A stretch of 5,768 bases of DNA, taken from positions 1 to 5,768 of the forward strand of contig JACPVB010000048.1 of assembly GCA_016191985.1 (NCBI GenBank), in the 5' to 3' direction. Made by a program: the position numbers and the translations under genes. Source of the DNA: Chloroflexota bacterium (GTDB lineage: Bacteria > Chloroflexota > Anaerolineae > Anaerolineales > Villigracilaceae). The notes beneath the pieces were generated by a model that was not told the DNA's origin, searched no databases, and worked only from the letters and a program-made list of their open reading frames with translations. How positions within the stretch are numbered: position 1 is the first letter of the stretch; every line of letters begins with the position of its first letter. This document shows positions 5,207 through 5,768 of the stretch, one piece after another.

Positions 5207-5768
5207 TCACGGCACAAAAAACATAAACCCAACCGACCAGCCGCCCCAATTCCCAGCCTTATCCTTTGCGCGGACACGCCAATAATAGTTGACGCCTCTT
5301 GCAAGTGACCTTGTGCGGAGGGAGGTTTTGCTGGTGATTTCAGTAAATTCAGGGCTGGAGAAATCTGCGTTGTTGTCGAGTTCGATTTGGTATTGGGCTT
5401 CGCCTCCAACGGATAGCCATTGCAAGGTGGGCCGATTCAGCATGGATGACTGATTGGGCGGGCTGAGGGGCGTCGGCGGGGGAGGAGGCGTGGTGTCTAT
5501 CGTGAAGGTATAGGTCTTGCTGAATTTGCCGGGGTTGAGGTCTGCATCGTAGGCGCGGACTCGCATCGAGTAGGTTCCATCGGGAAGTGGTGAGAGTGGC
5601 GTGAAGTCCGTCGTGGCGATGGTTTGCGTCAACACGATTTGCATGAAGCCTGCATCCTGCCCGATGAAGAGTTCATAGGCGCGGGCATTGCGAACACTGC
5701 TCCATGAAAAATTGGGTCTGGGGTTGTTCATCAGCGTGTTGCGAGTGGAGTTCAAAATATTTGGCGCG
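5207..5768 (-). CDS. C-terminal part of a protein with fibronectin-III/Ig-like repeats (5' end outside window)
   Basis: The reading frame is open to the window edge, so the start is not visible. A TTG at 5755 is not a credible start because the frame continues through it as A-P-N-I-L-N-S. The 186 visible residues hold two related domains of about 90 residues. The first has RPNFSWSSV, then the repeat core YELFIGQDAGF and DGTYSMRVRAYD. The second has RPTLQWLSV, YQIELDNNADF and NYYWRVRAKDKAGNW. A TPPPPPT linker joins them. This pattern (W in the second strand, Y-x-R-V-R-A in a later strand) is that of the Fn3-like repeats common in secreted Chloroflexota proteins. It would serve as a spacer or binding module outside the cell. 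The protein ends WSVGFMFFVP, which forms the last strand. The Fn3-like domain of the 668-residue neighbour is related (NYKWRVRA). A strong intrinsic terminator follows. The full protein is probably much larger. Confidence 0.88.
   Translation of the reverse strand, partial: APNILNSTRNTLMNNPRPNFSWSSVRNARAYELFIGQDAGFMQIVLTQTIATTDFTPLSPLPDGTYSMRVRAYDADLNPGKFSKTYTFTIDTTPPPPPTPLSPPNQSSMLNRPTLQWLSVGGEAQYQIELDNNADFSSPEFTEITSKTSLRTRSLARGVNYYWRVRAKDKAGNWGGWSVGFMFFVP
5213..5242 (-). repeat. 30-bp exact direct repeat, copy 2 (end of the Fn3-repeat gene)
   Basis: This copy encodes Gly-Trp-Ser-Val-Gly-Phe-Met-Phe-Phe-Val just before the final Pro and TGA. It is identical to the intergenic copy at 2894-2923. 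Because it sits in an intact domain, it is probably the source-like copy. Confidence 0.9.

Overview
The window looks like a stretch of secreted or surface-protein genes from a member of the Chloroflexota, most likely the Anaerolineae. This is inferred from protein style, not from a marker gene. The clues are Pro-Thr-rich linkers, parallel beta-helix proteins ending in the 'choice-of-anchor Q' signature (DQRGITRPQG..CDIGAFE), a DNRLRE-like module and fibronectin-III/Ig-like repeats with TPPPPPT linkers. All four supported genes lie on the minus strand, so they read from high to low coordinates. The plus strand holds only mirror-image frames.

Layout in transcription order. (1) 5768-5207 is the 3' end of a gene whose start lies beyond the window. 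It encodes two fibronectin-III/Ig-like repeats and is followed by a clear intrinsic terminator at 5180-5142. (2) 5023-3017 is a complete 668-residue exported protein: signal peptide, beta-helix, anchor-Q region, one Fn3-like domain and an unassigned C-terminal domain with two GCG motifs. A strong hairpin lies downstream. (3) 2800-698 is a complete 700-residue exported protein: signal peptide, a beta-helix of about eleven coils, anchor-Q region and a DNRLRE-like C-terminal domain. A strong hairpin follows 7 nt after the stop. (4) 459-76 is a small, acidic, Pro-Thr-rich exported protein of 127 residues. It is preceded by a near-consensus housekeeping promoter and a leader of about 130 nt that contains a perfect 10-bp inverted repeat.

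Each complete gene has its own Shine-Dalgarno sequence, and hairpins separate the genes. They therefore look like independently transcribed units of one functional class (envelope, adhesion or matrix proteins) rather than a tight operon. No enzyme active site, transposase, RNA gene or CRISPR array is visible.

The most unusual signal is a 30-bp exact repeat. The last codons of the Fn3 gene (5213-5242) recur between the two beta-helix genes (2894-2923). There they still read as an in-frame protein tail with a stop codon and are fused to one arm of a hairpin. This looks like a scar of gene duplication or domain exchange. Second is the structured leader of the small protein. I do not see evidence for an undescribed defence or metabolic system here.
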